NCBI GenBank assembly: GCA_030673085.1
Contig: DAOVFE010000131.1
Location: 1 to 5,856 of the forward strand
Direction of reading: 5' to 3'
Length of the DNA stretch: 5,856 nucleotides
From: Anaerolineales bacterium
GTDB taxonomy: Bacteria > Chloroflexota > Anaerolineae > Anaerolineales > E44-bin32
The translations under genes were made by a program, and so were the position numbers. A model generated the notes under the pieces. That model was not told where the DNA came from, did not search any database, and worked only from the letters and a program-made list of their open reading frames with translations. Positions 1 through 5,708 of this stretch are shown here, in pieces. Each line of letters begins with the position of its first letter. Within the stretch, counting starts at the first letter, position 1.

Positions 1-77
1 ATGCCTTCTAGGACGGGCCGGCCATTGTAACCGGCCCACACATCTTCCAGGTGAATAACTTCACTTCGTGTGGACAA
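1..77 (-). CDS. znuC: Metal (zinc) ABC transporter ATP-binding protein, N-terminal fragment
   Basis: This is the start of a gene that runs off the left edge; only 25 codons and two bases are present. The translation begins (M)STRSEVIHLEDVWAGYNGRP and continues VLEG. That is the usual first strand of an ABC ATPase (hydrophobic-x-L-E-x-V-W-x-x-Y-x-G-x-x-V-L), as found in ZnuC and MntB-type proteins; the Walker A motif would lie just outside the window. The start is TTG at 77-75, chosen because a strong AAGGAGG lies 8 nt upstream and no ATG or GTG is available in frame nearby. It lies 187 bp downstream of the metal-binding lipoprotein gene on the same strand, so it is probably the ATPase that powers that receptor's permease. 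Zinc rather than manganese is inferred from the zur-like gene in the operon. Confidence 0.8.
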   Translation of the reverse strand, partial: MSTRSEVIHLEDVWAGYNGRPVLEG

Positions 78-85
78 AATATCAA

Positions 86-92
86 CCTCCTT
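86..92 (-). promoter_or_regulatory. Ribosome binding site deciding the TTG start of znuC
   Basis: The minus strand reads AAGGAGG, a full Shine-Dalgarno match, followed by 8 nt and then TTG. It fixes the start of the fragmentary ATPase gene despite the rare start codon. Confidence 0.75.
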
Positions 93-264
93 AGGGCCGG
101 TTGCATAACGCGTAATAGATAATTAGTTAGCCCACTTGGAACAAAATAATGGCATAATCTTAGCGCTATCGCCCCACTTAAGCCTGAATTCCCCTATAGT
201 TTTGAGACAATGCCCTACTCTTTCCCAGAGTTGAGTAGCTTTGCAACAGACTCCTTACTCGCTT

Positions 265-1161
265 CTACTGCGCGGTCAGCACCTCGGCAAAGGTATCCGC
301 CACGCGATAGAGATTGTCCAACCAGTCAAGCGCCAGTGGGCTGATGGTAAGAACCTCACCATCGATCTCTTCGGCGATGGTCTCTGCATTCTCTGCGCTG
401 AACTCCGGCTGCACGAAAATAACCTTTATGTCGCTCTCTTGCGCCGTCTGAATCAAATCGGTCATCTCAGCTGCGCTGGGATCACTTCCCTCGATCTGAA
501 CCGGAATTTGTTCCAGGCCATAATCGCGGGCAAAGTAGGACCAAGACGGGTGGTAAGCCATGAACTTACGGTTCTCCAATCCTGAAAGCGTCTCCTGAAT
601 ACTGGCATCCAATTCGTTCAGGTCGGCTATGAATGCATCCAGGTTTGCCTCGTAGTCGGCCTCGTGGTCTGGATCCAGTTCGACCAGACCTTGGTAGATC
701 GTCTGTGCCTGCACCTTGACTAACTGCGGCGATAGCCAGATGTGCGGGTCCTTGCCGTCGATGCGTTCGATTCCCTCGGATTCGTCTATGATGAGCATAT
801 CATCATTGGCCGAGACGATACGCTCCAGCCATGCATTTTCGAATGGAACACGGATGCACACATAAGCATCTGCCTTGCTCAACGCCTGCAGTTGCGCCGG
901 CTTAGGCTCATAAGTCGCCGGGCTGAAGCCTGGCGGCACAATCACGGTTACATCCACGTACTCTCCGCCGATGCGCTCAACAAAGTACTGCTGCGGCACG
1001 ATACTGACCACGATGTTGAGTACACTTGATTGTTCGGCTGGCGCTTGCATCGTAGTTTCGGTGGGTGCTTGCGGCGGCGCGACGACGCACCCGGTCAGAG
1101 ACAGCGCCATAATGACTAAGGGGCAGAGCACCCCGATCAGAATTTCAAAACGGACTTTCAT
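265..1161 (-). CDS. znuA: Zinc/manganese-type ABC transporter substrate-binding lipoprotein (TroA/ZnuA family)
   Basis: This is a 298-residue cluster A-I metal receptor, expected to be lipid-anchored outside the membrane and to pass a divalent metal to the ABC permease. The start at 1161 (MKVRFEIL) is preferred because GAGG lies 6 nt before it; an in-frame ATG at 1179 adds six residues but has no good ribosome site. From 1161 a short basic N-terminus and hydrophobic stretch end in the lipobox LTGC (Cys25), giving a typical 24-residue lipoprotein signal, followed by a Pro/Thr/Ala-rich linker. Family motifs are IVVSIVPQQYFVERIGG, VPPGFSPATYEP, DPHIWLSP (His140) and AYHPSWSYFARDYGL (His204). The first canonical His (PHTYEP) is Ala82, and the late Asp (DPL) is Ser274 in TISPLALDW. 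The His-rich loop is absent. The gene follows the zur-like gene and precedes znuC, so it is probably co-transcribed under Zur control. The metal is inferred from context. Confidence 0.9.
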   Translation of the reverse strand: MKVRFEILIGVLCPLVIMALSLTGCVVAPPQAPTETTMQAPAEQSSVLNIVVSIVPQQYFVERIGGEYVDVTVIVPPGFSPATYEPKPAQLQALSKADAYVCIRVPFENAWLERIVSANDDMLIIDESEGIERIDGKDPHIWLSPQLVKVQAQTIYQGLVELDPDHEADYEANLDAFIADLNELDASIQETLSGLENRKFMAYHPSWSYFARDYGLEQIPVQIEGSDPSAAEMTDLIQTAQESDIKVIFVQPEFSAENAETIAEEIDGEVLTISPLALDWLDNLYRVADTFAEVLTAQ

Positions 1162-1252
1162 AGCTTTCCTCAACTGCATAATTTTCGCTCGCGACTGGAT
1201 TCATAATCAGTTGCCCAGCGTCTGGATATGGTGGTCTATCTGAGCGCAATTT

Positions 1253-1312
1253 GTCCGCCTAGCCCATATGCAGCCAGAGCGCTATTATGATGATGTGCGA
1301 CAGGAGGCGGAC
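1253..1312. repeat. Inverted repeat in the zur-znuA spacer
   Basis: GTCCGCCT (1253-1260) and AGGCGGAC (1305-1312) are perfect 8-bp inverted copies within the 207-bp gap between the regulator and the receptor gene. Two CATATG palindromes lie nearby (1265-1270 and 1318-1323). In the mRNA this could fold into a stem that insulates or processes the transcript between the two cistrons. It has no U-tract, so it is not a standard terminator. No Zur-box-like palindrome is visible in this gap. Confidence 0.4.
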
Positions 1313-1368
1313 TGGGACATATGCCTTTTGCAGCCGGGGCATGGGAGATAACCTCATGCTCTTCTTGG

Positions 1369-1821
1369 TTAACATTCCTCTTTGCGTTGGATAACAACTT
1401 TTTGCTTCGCCTGGCACGCGGGACAGAGGCCCAGCAGTTCCAGCCAGTGATTCTGGACGGAGAAGCCGGTCAGGCGCTCCAGCTCTGCCACTGTATCATC
1501 CAGACCGGTGCAAGGAAACTCCACTGTCCGGCGGCAGGATGTGCATACCAGATGATGGCAAGCTTCGCCCAGCGCCACAGCGACGTAACCGCAGCAACCC
1601 TCTTCAGTGTGGATTCGCCGCACCAGGTTCAGTTCAGTCAGCAATTTTAGCGTCCGGTATACCGTCACCAGCCCTAACTCGTGGTGCATTGCCTGAGCCC
1701 GCTCTCGGATCTCCTGCGGTGAGAGAGGCGCGTCTGAGCTCATAAGCACCTGCATTACCGCGCGTCGAGGTGTAGTGATGCGGCAACCGGCATTGGAAAG
1801 AAGCTGTTTCCAATCTGTCAT
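1369..1821 (-). CDS. zur: Fur-family metalloregulator, probably zinc-responsive Zur
   Basis: This is a 150-residue Fur-family repressor, full length for the family. The N-terminal winged helix (about 1-80) contains the typical TPRRAVMQVL segment and the recognition helix GLVTVYRTLKLLTELNLV (50-67). The C-terminal dimerisation and metal domain has the structural zinc cysteines CTSC (93, 96) and CPAC (133, 136). Candidate sensor ligands are His71, Cys76/77, His89/90 and Glu101; a Cys in the GCCGY segment together with HH before CTSC fits Zur-like members. The start is ATG at 1821, with AAGG 7 nt upstream. It is the first gene of an operon with the metal-receptor and ABC ATPase genes, and a perfect palindrome overlaps its promoter and ribosome site, so it very likely represses itself and the uptake genes when metal is sufficient. 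Family membership is clear; Zur rather than Fur or Mn-sensing Mur is inferred from the neighbours and cysteine content. Confidence 0.9.
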   Translation of the reverse strand: MTDWKQLLSNAGCRITTPRRAVMQVLMSSDAPLSPQEIRERAQAMHHELGLVTVYRTLKLLTELNLVRRIHTEEGCCGYVAVALGEACHHLVCTSCRRTVEFPCTGLDDTVAELERLTGFSVQNHWLELLGLCPACQAKQKVVIQRKEEC

Positions 1822-1830
1822 ACTAGAGCC

Positions 1831-1853
1831 TTATTGAAAAACATTTTCAATAA
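1831..1853. promoter_or_regulatory. Fur/Zur-type operator palindrome
   Basis: Two perfect 10-bp arms, TTATTGAAAA (1831-1840) and TTTTCAATAA (1844-1853), are separated by 3 bp. The size, AT-rich arms and central symmetry match Fur-superfamily boxes. It lies just downstream of the -10 element, spanning the expected transcription start and ending in the zur ribosome site. Bound repressor should block both initiation and early transcript use. That the regulator binds here is inferred. Confidence 0.85.
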
Positions 1854-1856
1854 GGG

Positions 1857-1885
1857 ATAATAATGCTGGGGTCTGATCTTGTCAA
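1857..1885 (-). promoter_or_regulatory. Sigma-70-type promoter of the zur-znuA-znuC operon
   Basis: The minus strand shows a perfect -35 TTGACA (1885-1880), a 17-bp spacer and -10 TATTAT (1862-1857), five of six to consensus. Transcription should start near 1850, inside the operator palindrome, giving a leader of about 30 nt before the zur start. Confidence 0.8.
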
Positions 1886-2384
1886 GTAAGCATTCGCGGG
1901 AGTTGAAAAAGAAAAAATATCGGGAATTCTCCAAACAAAATGGAGTAATTACATAAGTTCTCCAGCGTCGATTCTCGATACGTCATTGAGAACGCCGCCC
2001 TATTATATTGGTGTCGAGGCGTAATCCGGCGCATTTTGATGCTCGGAATCCGGCTCAAGACTTTATTCCGTACCAGGCTTACGTGCTCAGCTTAGTAACA
2101 TTTATATTCGTATATTGGCATGAAACGCTCTAGTTTTCCTCAGTAGAGGCGGCTACTTCCACGCATTTTGGAGGAAAACCAAGATATCTAATGAGTAGTG
2201 TGTAAATATGGGGGATGTGCCAAAAGGAGTATGCCCTCCCGCCGGCAAAGGATTTCTCTTTTTCAGCACTAGCGGATTAGTAATTGAAATCGATGGAGAT
2301 TCTCGTGCTAAGCAGATGGAATATGATGAAAAACGGACCGGGGGGCTAGAATAGCATGGATATCGCGCAATTTGGTTTACAAGT
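1886..2384. other. Non-coding spacer, no gene seen
   Basis: No convincing gene, tRNA or terminator was found. Open frames here lack ribosome sites and protein-like composition, and the longest minus-strand frame runs on through the neighbouring palindromes. A 14-bp string GGGAGTTGAAAAAG (1898-1911) recurs at 5673-5686. Only short, weak inverted repeats are present, such as CTCCA/TGGAG at 1929-1945. Confidence 0.6.
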
Positions 2385-2507
2385 GAAGAACCCCGCAGCT
2401 TGCTGCAGGTTTCTTCTAAGGAAAAAGCCAATATGGGGGCGGCAATCCCCAAACCCCCGCTTGCCATTCATCCCCACAGCAAGCTGCGGGGTATTCTGGC
2501 TTTTTCC
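2385..2507. repeat. Compound palindromic module with interleaved inverted repeats
   Basis: The first hairpin spans 2385-2416: 15-bp arms with two mismatches around a TT loop. The second, at 2472-2491, has 9-bp arms with one mismatch around an AA loop. The two are complementary to each other: ACCCCGCAGCTTGCTG (2390-2405) and CAGCAAGCTGCGGGGT (2477-2492) form a perfect 16-bp inverted repeat. A second perfect pair, GGAAAAAGCCA (2420-2430) and TGGCTTTTTCC (2497-2507), has one arm inside and one outside the first pair, giving the order a-b-a'-b'. The interior holds GGGGG (2435-2439) and CCCCC (2454-2458). It resembles REP/BIME-like or MITE-like non-coding elements; no protein is encoded. Family unknown. 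Confidence 0.7.
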
Positions 2508-2530
2508 CATAAAGAAGCGCCACATCAATT

Positions 2531-2663
2531 ATCTACGAGTCCACTGAAAAAAGCATCCACCCGTAGGGAAAGGGAGTATATATGGGGTGTGGGCAAAGCT
2601 CACACCCCATATATACCGTCTCCTTGCTCACATTTGCGCTTTTTTCAGTGCGTTCATCTACGA
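2531..2663. repeat. MITE-like nested inverted repeat flanked by an 8-bp direct repeat
   Basis: Outer arms CACTGAAAAAAGC (2542-2554) and GCTTTTTTCAGTG (2638-2650) are perfect 13-bp inverted copies. Inside is a 16-bp perfect hairpin, GTATATATGGGGTGTG (2576-2591) and CACACCCCATATATAC (2601-2616), whose stem continues by about three pairs to an AAA loop. ATCTACGA occurs at 2531-2538 and again at 2656-2663, in the same orientation, 3 and 5 bp outside the outer arms, as a target-site duplication would. There is no coding capacity, so any movement would depend on a transposase elsewhere. MITE identity is inferred from structure alone. The hairpin has no adjoining T-run, so it is not a typical terminator. 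Confidence 0.65.
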
Positions 2664-2906
2664 TTCTCGAGAAGATTATGCAGGTATGTAGCCAGGGCTG
2701 AGGTGCAGGGCGAGAAGTGATGGATTTCCCTTCCCCCACTCGGGAGAGGATTATGGCGAGGGGCAATCTTCTAATAAGCTACTATGCCCCTTGCCCTAAG
2801 AGCTATATAGAGCCTATTTTTCGACAGCCCCTATTTCTATCTCGTCATATTTTGAGGGAAAATATTTTAGACCGCCACATTCCAGGGGTGCGGTTAGAAA
2901 TTAGAT
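2664..2906. other. Non-coding region downstream of the propeller gene
   Basis: No gene is supported here. GGGGCA (2760-2765) and TGCCCC (2785-2790) could form a weak stem downstream of the propeller gene on the minus strand, but no T-tract follows, so no terminator is called. A pyrimidine-rich stretch lies near 2727-2740. Confidence 0.5.
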
Positions 2907-3968
2907 CTAGGGTAACCAGACCGGCCAACTGCCGGGAGTGACCACTTCTTGAAAGGTTCCTGTCTCAATCTCCAAAAGCCAAATACCAGGCTGAGCGTCG
3001 GGATCCGTCAGTGGATAGCGCTGGAAGAGCAGGCAGCAACCATTGGGAGACCAGGATTGCAATCCGTGATGGAATTGATCGTCGTTGGTTAAAAAGCGAA
3101 CCTCACTGCCGTACGGGCGCATCATCCCGATCTGTTTCCCCGCGCCAATACGGGGTGTATTGCGGCCAAACGCGATCCATGATCCATCTGGGGACCAGAC
3201 CGCCGGCCCGTCTTCCATGCCCGCAGCGCCGCTAAGATTGATCAACTGACCGTTCTCCGGGTTCGCTCGCAGAAGGTTAACGGAGAAGAATATTCCCTGC
3301 CACTGGACATTGGTCACCAGCAAAGCATCCCCTTGAGGGCTCCAGACTGCCGGCGCATCCGTCTGTACGGGGATTAGAATGCTGTGGCCATCGTTCAGAT
3401 TGTAGACGCGCACACCCGGGTCGCCGGGGGAGACGTAACTTATCCATTGTCCGTCAGGAGAGTAACTCGCCGCAAATCCTAATTTCTGGTCATCTTGAAA
3501 GAGGGGCGCAGTATTACCGTTAACGATAGCCAGCCACCACAAATGAGGAGGAGCGAGCGCATTGTCGCGCCGGGTATAGACCAGACGCCGGCTATCAGGA
3601 GCCCAATCTATCTCGGCGCAATCTGCTTCTGGACAGGCCAACAATTGTCGCCGTCCTTTGCCATTGCTCCCCATCGCCCACAGGTCGCTTTTTCCATCCA
3701 CCCGCAGCGCGGAATAGGCGATCATCTTTCCATCAGCCGAAACGGAGTATTCCCAAATGCCGAAGGGCTCTTTGGTGAGTTGGTCGGGAGCGCCGCCTTC
3801 TAAGGCGACAACGAAGAGTTGATAGCGCTCTTGCTCGTCCTGAGCCAGGTAGAGGATGCGTGTTGGGCCGGTGTTAGTTGCTGCGCGATTGCCGCGCCAG
3901 ACCAGCAGCGCGGTCAAAAAGGCCAATACTCCAAGGGTCAAAATGACGGCTCGGTTAAAGCGGCTCAT
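2907..3968 (-). CDS. Membrane-anchored TolB-like (PD40/WD40-like) beta-propeller protein
   Basis: The 353-residue product has a short basic N-terminus (MSRFNRA) and one hydrophobic segment (about 7-24), with no lipobox, so it is probably an uncleaved anchor holding the rest outside the membrane. The remainder is a series of TolB/PD40 propeller motifs of the form x-S-P-D-G-x-x-I-x-[FY]: SADGKMIAY (77-85), APDSRRLVY (123-131), SPDGQWISY (170-178), SPQGDALLV (210-218), SPDGSWIAF (259-267) and SPNGCCLLF (307-315). A final WPVWLP probably closes the ring. Six blades is the usual TolB-type count. No catalytic domain is visible, so the role is probably protein or ligand binding at the cell surface; the partner is unknown. 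The ATG has no Shine-Dalgarno but overlaps the stop of an upstream short ORF, suggesting coupled translation. It is not evidently linked to the zinc operon, from which it is separated by over 1 kb of repeats. Confidence 0.85.
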   Translation of the reverse strand: MSRFNRAVILTLGVLAFLTALLVWRGNRAATNTGPTRILYLAQDEQERYQLFVVALEGGAPDQLTKEPFGIWEYSVSADGKMIAYSALRVDGKSDLWAMGSNGKGRRQLLACPEADCAEIDWAPDSRRLVYTRRDNALAPPHLWWLAIVNGNTAPLFQDDQKLGFAASYSPDGQWISYVSPGDPGVRVYNLNDGHSILIPVQTDAPAVWSPQGDALLVTNVQWQGIFFSVNLLRANPENGQLINLSGAAGMEDGPAVWSPDGSWIAFGRNTPRIGAGKQIGMMRPYGSEVRFLTNDDQFHHGLQSWSPNGCCLLFQRYPLTDPDAQPGIWLLEIETGTFQEVVTPGSWPVWLP

Positions 3969-4030
3969 TTTGCCGGTAGTTTCAATACCCGAAATCTCTG
4001 CGTTAACCTCTTCGTATGATTCACTGGCAT
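3965..4030 (-). CDS. Short leader ORF overlapping the propeller gene start
   Basis: This is a 21-codon frame beginning MPVNHTKR, rich in Lys and Arg. It has AAGGAG 4 nt before its ATG, a better ribosome site than any before the propeller gene. Its TGA overlaps the ATG of the propeller gene as ATGA, the classic coupling arrangement. It could be a leader peptide that delivers ribosomes to the downstream start. Alternatively it could be the original N-terminus of the propeller protein, separated from it by a small frameshift. Nothing suggests an independent function for the peptide. Confidence 0.5.
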   Translation of the reverse strand: MPVNHTKRLTQRFRVLKLPAK

Positions 4031-4100
4031 CGGTCTCCTTGCAGGACTCGTCCCCTTCCCTCTCCCCGCCCGGAAATCTCCAGGCGCATCATTTGTTTCA

Positions 4101-4119
4101 TACAAGCACCAAGCTTGTA
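4101..4119. repeat. Small perfect inverted repeat upstream of the propeller gene
   Basis: TACAAGC (4101-4107) and GCTTGTA (4113-4119) are 7-bp arms with a 5-bp spacer, located about 70 bp upstream of the leader ORF start. The size fits an operator for a dimeric regulator or a small mRNA hairpin. No clear -35/-10 pair is visible to decide between them. Confidence 0.4.
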
Positions 4120-4257
4120 GACGAGAGCAGAACTGCTAAAGTCGCGTTAAATGATTTGTCGGCTCGCGCCTCGGCCTTGTAAAAAATGACTCTGATATCG
4201 TATACCCGGAATTCTCTCATTGGTGGCCTCTTTATGGATAGCAGGTGCCGTGGCTTT

Positions 4258-4899
4258 TTATTGAGTCTTTTCTCTGCCCTTGAATGTCCTTAAAAGCTTC
4301 CTTATCCTTCGTTGCTGAGAAGATGATAGAGCATCAAATCTCCGGTTTAGCAGGTCAATATATTGATCTTGATTCTTTGAAGTTACCGCCCGCATAATGC
4401 TCTCTGCATGTTGGGGCACATCTTTCGGGCGGCAGTTTTTAAGATGCTCGATTAGAAAAGGAAATATTGCCATATTGTATTTTTCATTAACCGATGCGAC
4501 TATTGCTAATGTCTTTATTCCACCGTCACGAGTTATAACAGAACCTTTCTCAATTGCATCGACTATTTCGTCAAACTTATTAAATATCTCTTCAGGCTTT
4601 CTATCGGCTACCAGCGACAAGTTAATAATTCCGCCCCAGACAAGGCGATTATTCTTGCCGGAAAGCATCTTAAAGAAATCGGGAAAATAATTTTCAATTA
4701 ATTCAGGATTGATACGACCAATTTCTTCCAACACTGAAGCGCAGTCACTTTGAATATTCTTATCCTTGTTCCATAAATTTATAGCTATTTCATTTATTCC
4801 CTCAATATCTTTATTTTCAGCAAGCTGCCGTGCTAAATCTTTATTCGGCGCTTCATCTCTTCTATTTTGCATGCAGGCTAATTGTGTTATGAACGACAT
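4258..4899 (-). CDS. HEAT/ARM-like helical-repeat protein
   Basis: This is a 213-residue, probably cytoplasmic, all-helical protein with no signal peptide or membrane segment. The start at 4899 (MSFITQLACMQNRRDEAPNK) is chosen because AAGGGAG lies 4 nt upstream; an in-frame ATG at 4938 would add 13 residues but has no such site. Repeated amphipathic helix pairs run through the chain, for example IQSDCASVLEEIGRINPELI (about 49-68), LVWGGIINLSLVADRKPEEI and DGGIKTLAIVASVNEKYN. A conserved-looking CRPKDVPQHAESIM segment and a basic C-terminus (RRIRKLLRTFKGREK) follow. The pattern fits HEAT-repeat proteins, which act as binding scaffolds; the partner is unknown. I recall similar stand-alone proteins annotated only as HEAT-repeat or hypothetical. 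Base composition is visibly AT-richer than the zur, znuA and propeller genes, and the gene sits beside a transposon remnant, so horizontal acquisition is plausible. Confidence 0.75.
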   Translation of the reverse strand: MSFITQLACMQNRRDEAPNKDLARQLAENKDIEGINEIAINLWNKDKNIQSDCASVLEEIGRINPELIENYFPDFFKMLSGKNNRLVWGGIINLSLVADRKPEEIFNKFDEIVDAIEKGSVITRDGGIKTLAIVASVNEKYNMAIFPFLIEHLKNCRPKDVPQHAESIMRAVTSKNQDQYIDLLNRRFDALSSSQQRRIRKLLRTFKGREKTQ

Positions 4900-4967
4900 T
4901 TTTCTCCCTTTTCTGTTTCTTAAACGGGCATGGCGCAAAGTTGGCTTGAGCCGAGTGGCGCTCTTAT

Positions 4968-4997
4968 AATATAGCAGTTTTTCGCATCCTATGTCCT
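4968..4997 (-). promoter_or_regulatory. Candidate promoter of the HEAT-like gene
   Basis: On the minus strand, AGGACA (4997-4992; four of six to TTGACA) is followed by 18 bp and an extended -10, TGC-TATATT (the TATATT hexamer at 4973-4968, five of six). The start would be about 60 nt before the gene's ATG. The -35 lies inside the repeat at 4990-5010, so the neighbouring mobile DNA may have supplied part of the promoter. Confidence 0.45.
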
Positions 4998-5010
4998 AAA
5001 GGAATTTTGA
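4990..5010 (-). repeat. Left arm of an inverted repeat bracketing the istB remnant
   Basis: The minus strand reads TCAAAATTCCTTTAGG then ACATA. The same 16 bp followed by CATA occurs on the plus strand at 5718-5737, so the two are inverted copies with one extra base here. They lie on either side of the istB remnant. Confidence 0.65.
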
Positions 5011-5108
5011 TTTTCCTGCTGCTTTAGGTGTCCATTTAATAGAATAACGTGCTGCAAAATTGCGATTTCCCCATTATATTGCCGGCTATTCCTGAGTTTT
5101 GTATTTTT

Positions 5109-5371
5109 CCCCAATAAAGCGGCAGTAAGTCTTTCGTCCCCGAACGCCAATCGGCGAACTTCAGGTTAGTTGTCACGATCACCGCCACGCGCTCATAAAG
5201 CTCTATACAAAACGTGAACAACGCCTGGGCGCCGGTTGGCGTGAAGGGGACGAACCCCAATTCGTCTAAGGCCACCAATCTAAACTTGTACGCGGAGGCA
5301 ATGAACTTATACAGGCGAAGCTCGTCATGAGCCTGGGGCATTCCCCGTATAGCGCAAACCTTTTTCCTTGC
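5109..5371 (-). pseudogene. istB: Truncated, frameshifted IstB-like transposition ATPase
   Basis: The readable frame contains AHDELRLYKF, then RLVALDELGFVPFTPTGAQA (the Walker B DEL and following segment of IstB), ALFTFCIELYERVAVIVTTN and LKFADW. IstB is the AAA+ helper that delivers IS21 transposase to target DNA. The expected continuation W-x-x-V-F-G-D-E-R-L-T-A-A-L-L is interrupted: after Trp (5149-5147) the next family motif, FGDERLTAALL (5144-5112), lies in another frame. Only 2 nt separate the Trp and Phe codons where the family has about 9, which is consistent with a 7-nt deletion. Upstream, the frame is open only to a stop at 5374-5372, and the Walker A GKTH region is missing. About a third of a normal 250-residue protein survives. 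It is a relic, not a functional gene. Confidence 0.8.
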
Positions 5372-5374
5372 TCA

Positions 5375-5708
5375 TTCAACAAAGAGATTGTCGGCGGTTG
5401 AATGTAATTTGACGATCAGCCGTAAGTAGCGCGCGATTGCGTACCGTTCTCTGCAATGAAAACCGATCCGGCAATCGAATGTTCGGCTTGGCCGGTTGGT
5501 CACCAAGAAAGCGGATTATTATGGGCTAAGAATAAGTTTGATTGAGAGGGGATTGGATTGTGTATGTGAAAATATAGGATTTAGAATAGGCGCAGTTATG
5601 TAAAGCACATAATTATATTGGGTTATGCCCGATAATAGTTCGGCAAGCGAGTGGTATCCGGAGGCGATTCTGGGGAGTTGAAAAAGCGAATTAATTTGAC
5701 AGTAAATT
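5375..5708. other. Non-coding region with a cluster of small palindromes
   Basis: No gene is supported. Between 5595 and 5645 lie TTATGT/ACATAA (5596-5601 and 5607-5612), ATTGGG/CCCGAT around TTATG (5617-5633, one wobble pair) and TGCC/GGCA-type arms (5626-5645). GTTATG occurs twice (5595-5600 and 5622-5627). This could be a recombinase or regulator binding region or simply IS remnant sequence. The 14-bp string shared with 1898-1911 is at 5673-5686. Confidence 0.4.

Noticed and set aside
15..37. GGGCCGG/CCGGCCC hairpin near the left edge as a terminator
   Set aside because: It lies within the znuC coding codons (AGYNGRP) and has no T-run.
241..585. Plus-strand open frame of 114 codons
   Set aside because: It is antisense to znuA, which has lipobox and family motifs; there is no ribosome site.
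2153..2467. Minus-strand open frame of 104 codons
   Set aside because: It runs through the palindromic module, has low-complexity unstructured composition, and has no ribosome site or recognisable motif.
2576..2616. Rho-independent terminator
   Set aside because: The stem is strong but no T-tract follows on either strand, and it lies about 290 bp past the propeller gene.
2385..2663. CRISPR array
   Set aside because: The repeats are inverted arms, not regularly spaced direct repeats, and no cas gene is present.
2400..2720. Plus-strand open frame of 106 codons
   Set aside because: It spans both repeat modules, and its sequence is explained by the inverted repeats; there is no credible start signal.
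5595..5645. Integron attC site
   Set aside because: The GTTATG boxes do not fit GTTRRRY, and no matching RYYYAAC partner or integrase is present.
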